A DNA stretch of 15,333 nucleotides from the NCBI GenBank assembly GCA_017883605.1, contig JADGNH010000033.1, positions 1 through 15,333 on the forward strand. Reading direction: 5' to 3'. The translations under genes and the position numbers were made by a program. Numbering within the stretch: position 1 is the stretch's first letter; the number at the start of each line of letters is the position of its first letter. Below are positions 14,441 to 15,333 of the stretch, one piece after another. Source of the stretch: Methanobacteriaceae archaeon. GTDB taxonomy: Archaea; Methanobacteriota; Methanobacteria; Methanobacteriales; Methanobacteriaceae. The notes beneath the pieces were generated by a model. That model saw only the letters and a program-made list of their open reading frames with translations, was not told where the DNA came from and did no database searches.

Positions 14441-14715
14441 GATTTAAAACTTTTTGAGAGGTTTCTGCAATATTATTTTTTTTGCAAACCTTTCTTTACC
14501 TACCTTTTTTTACCTTATTTTTAAAATCTTCTTACCTTCCTTTTTTTCTTATATTTCAAAATTAACACGTTTTTTTTATTTTAAGATATCTAAAAAAATT
14601 TTTCAAAGAATACACAAATTTCAGGTAACATCAATGAAAAAAAATAAGAATAATATAAGTCTACGTTGAAAAAAATTTAAACTGTTTTAAAAAAGTTTGA
14701 TGAAAGAAGGGAGTA
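14441..14715. other. U-rich region after get3
   Basis: This 275-bp stretch is pyrimidine-rich on the + strand with several T runs (for example T8 at 14476-14483 and T7 at 14505-14511, and more near 14541-14580). This fits a multi-U-tract archaeal terminator for get3. It has no gene-like reading frame; the + strand frame at 14454-14669 is mostly Phe/Lys/Ile from low-complexity sequence. Confidence 0.6.
14459..14511 (+). terminator. get3 terminator: bulged hairpin and T-tracts
   Basis: AGGTTT-ct-GCAA (14459-14470) pairs with TTGCAAACCT (14482-14491), leaving a two-base bulge, with a T8 run mostly in the loop. A T7 run follows at 14505-14511. It starts about 20 bp after the get3 stop. Confidence 0.55.
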
Positions 14716-15333
14716 TTAAAATGCTCCTCCCCCTCCACCACCATCACCGCCGCCCACACCACCGAAACCACCCCCTCCGGAACCGTCTGATCCTGTTGCA
14801 GTACTCATTCCACTGTCAAATGAAGAGCTCATATATCCATAGCCACCATAATAGTGGAACATATAAACATTGCTCGTTTCTAACTGATCCTTGGGAACCG
14901 CTAACTTCATGGCCTTTATAACAGCATCTGCAGCCCCTAATGCAGTGGCATAGACCAGATATTTATTCCAGATCTCAACAGACTCTGGGGGGTACTCCTT
15001 TATCAAACTGAAATCTTTTATGTATTTTTTAAAGTTATGCCATTTGGCATCGTATTCCTCACCATAAGTGGTCCATTGTCCCGCAATCTTCTGAGGTAAC
15101 CTCAGAGAGACGATAGATACCAATCCTAAAATTATGGAAGCAAGTAAAGCGTATCTAGCTGCTGGTAAAGGGCTAAAAATGGCCATAAAAAAGACTACTG
15201 CAGCTGTTATTAGTCCCAGAACCCCAAAAATCTTTAAATAGGTATCACCCTTCTTTATGAAGATCTTTTTCAGTGTTTCATCAGTTAAGAACTTGCCTTT
15301 TATATCATCTTTCCAATCATCGTAGGTATCTTT
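14716..15333 (-). CDS. DUF2207-type membrane protein, C-terminal part (partial)
   Basis: This frame is open to the window edge, so only the last 205 residues are seen. They show a Lys/Asp-rich soluble stretch (LTDETLKKIFIKKGD), two membrane helices separated by a short turn (YLKIFGVLGLITAAVVFFMA and RYALLASIILGLVSIVSL), then the segment WHNFKKYIKDFSLIKEYPPESVEIWNKYLVYATALGAADAVIKAMK. The last is typical of the C-terminal cytosolic part of DUF2207 proteins. The chain ends in a Gly-rich tail (GGGGFGGVGGGDGGGGGGAF), also usual in that family. Function of the family is unknown. An internal ATG at 15186 is not the true start, because codons continue upstream without interruption. The gene converges on get3. 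Confidence 0.85.
   Translation of the reverse strand, partial: KDTYDDWKDDIKGKFLTDETLKKIFIKKGDTYLKIFGVLGLITAAVVFFMAIFSPLPAARYALLASIILGLVSIVSLRLPQKIAGQWTTYGEEYDAKWHNFKKYIKDFSLIKEYPPESVEIWNKYLVYATALGAADAVIKAMKLAVPKDQLETSNVYMFHYYGGYGYMSSSFDSGMSTATGSDGSGGGGFGGVGGGDGGGGGGAF

Noticed and set aside
14454..14669. + strand open frame after get3
   Set aside because: It is Phe/Lys/Ile-rich low complexity from T-rich and A-rich DNA, has no RBS, and sits in the terminator region.

Overview
The window looks like chromosomal DNA of a mesophilic, A+T-rich methanogenic archaeon of the Methanobacteriales, most likely Methanobacterium or a close relative. This is an inference from gene content and signals. The signals are an archaeal-type leucyl-tRNA synthetase, a Get3/ArsA ATPase with a CxxC motif, a DUF2207-type membrane protein, TATA boxes at archaeal spacing, GGTGATC/GGAGG-type ribosome binding sites and U-tract terminators. 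From memory, the leuS-to-get3 neighbourhood resembles that of Methanothermobacter thermautotrophicus. I saw no tRNA, rRNA, CRISPR array, insertion sequence or phage gene.

Left part (1-5283, all + strand): a small winged-helix regulator is followed by a three-gene cassette that occurs twice in tandem. Each cassette has a ~110 aa three-helix membrane protein, a MacB/FtsX-type ABC permease and a LolD/MacB-type ATPase that overlaps the permease stop by 8 bp. Copy A spans 344-2747 and copy B spans 3062-5283. Both permease promoters carry the same 21-bp inverted repeat (TTGTGCY-N7-GGCATAA) directly in front of a TATA box placed so that the mRNA should be leaderless. Copy A has extra half-sites upstream. 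The winged-helix protein is the obvious candidate to bind them. No MacA-type adaptor is present and the substrate is unknown. The gap between the cassettes holds a very compact G-quadruplex motif and two hairpins.

Middle (5284-8684): a fumarylacetoacetate hydrolase-family enzyme lies on the + strand. It is followed by minus-strand genes for an unrecognised five-helix membrane protein, a 95 aa ferritin-like protein of the encapsulin-cargo type, and a tandem-GNAT acetyltransferase. Between the last two lies a possible short + strand transcription unit with a 23-codon ORF.

Right part (8685-15333): the minus strand carries nadE, cutA and leuS. nadE and cutA are coupled; leuS has its own upstream region with a 21-bp tandem repeat. 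A 521-bp A+T-rich divergent region separates nadE from the + strand get3 homologue and holds helically phased TGGTAT/TGATAT repeats. A U-rich terminator region follows get3. The window ends inside a minus-strand DUF2207-type membrane protein whose 5' part lies beyond the edge.

The right part looks like conserved housekeeping chromosome (NAD synthesis, aminoacylation, tail-anchored protein targeting). The left part, with its duplicated transporter cassette and shared operators, is the accessory-looking part and the best candidate for an undescribed system.
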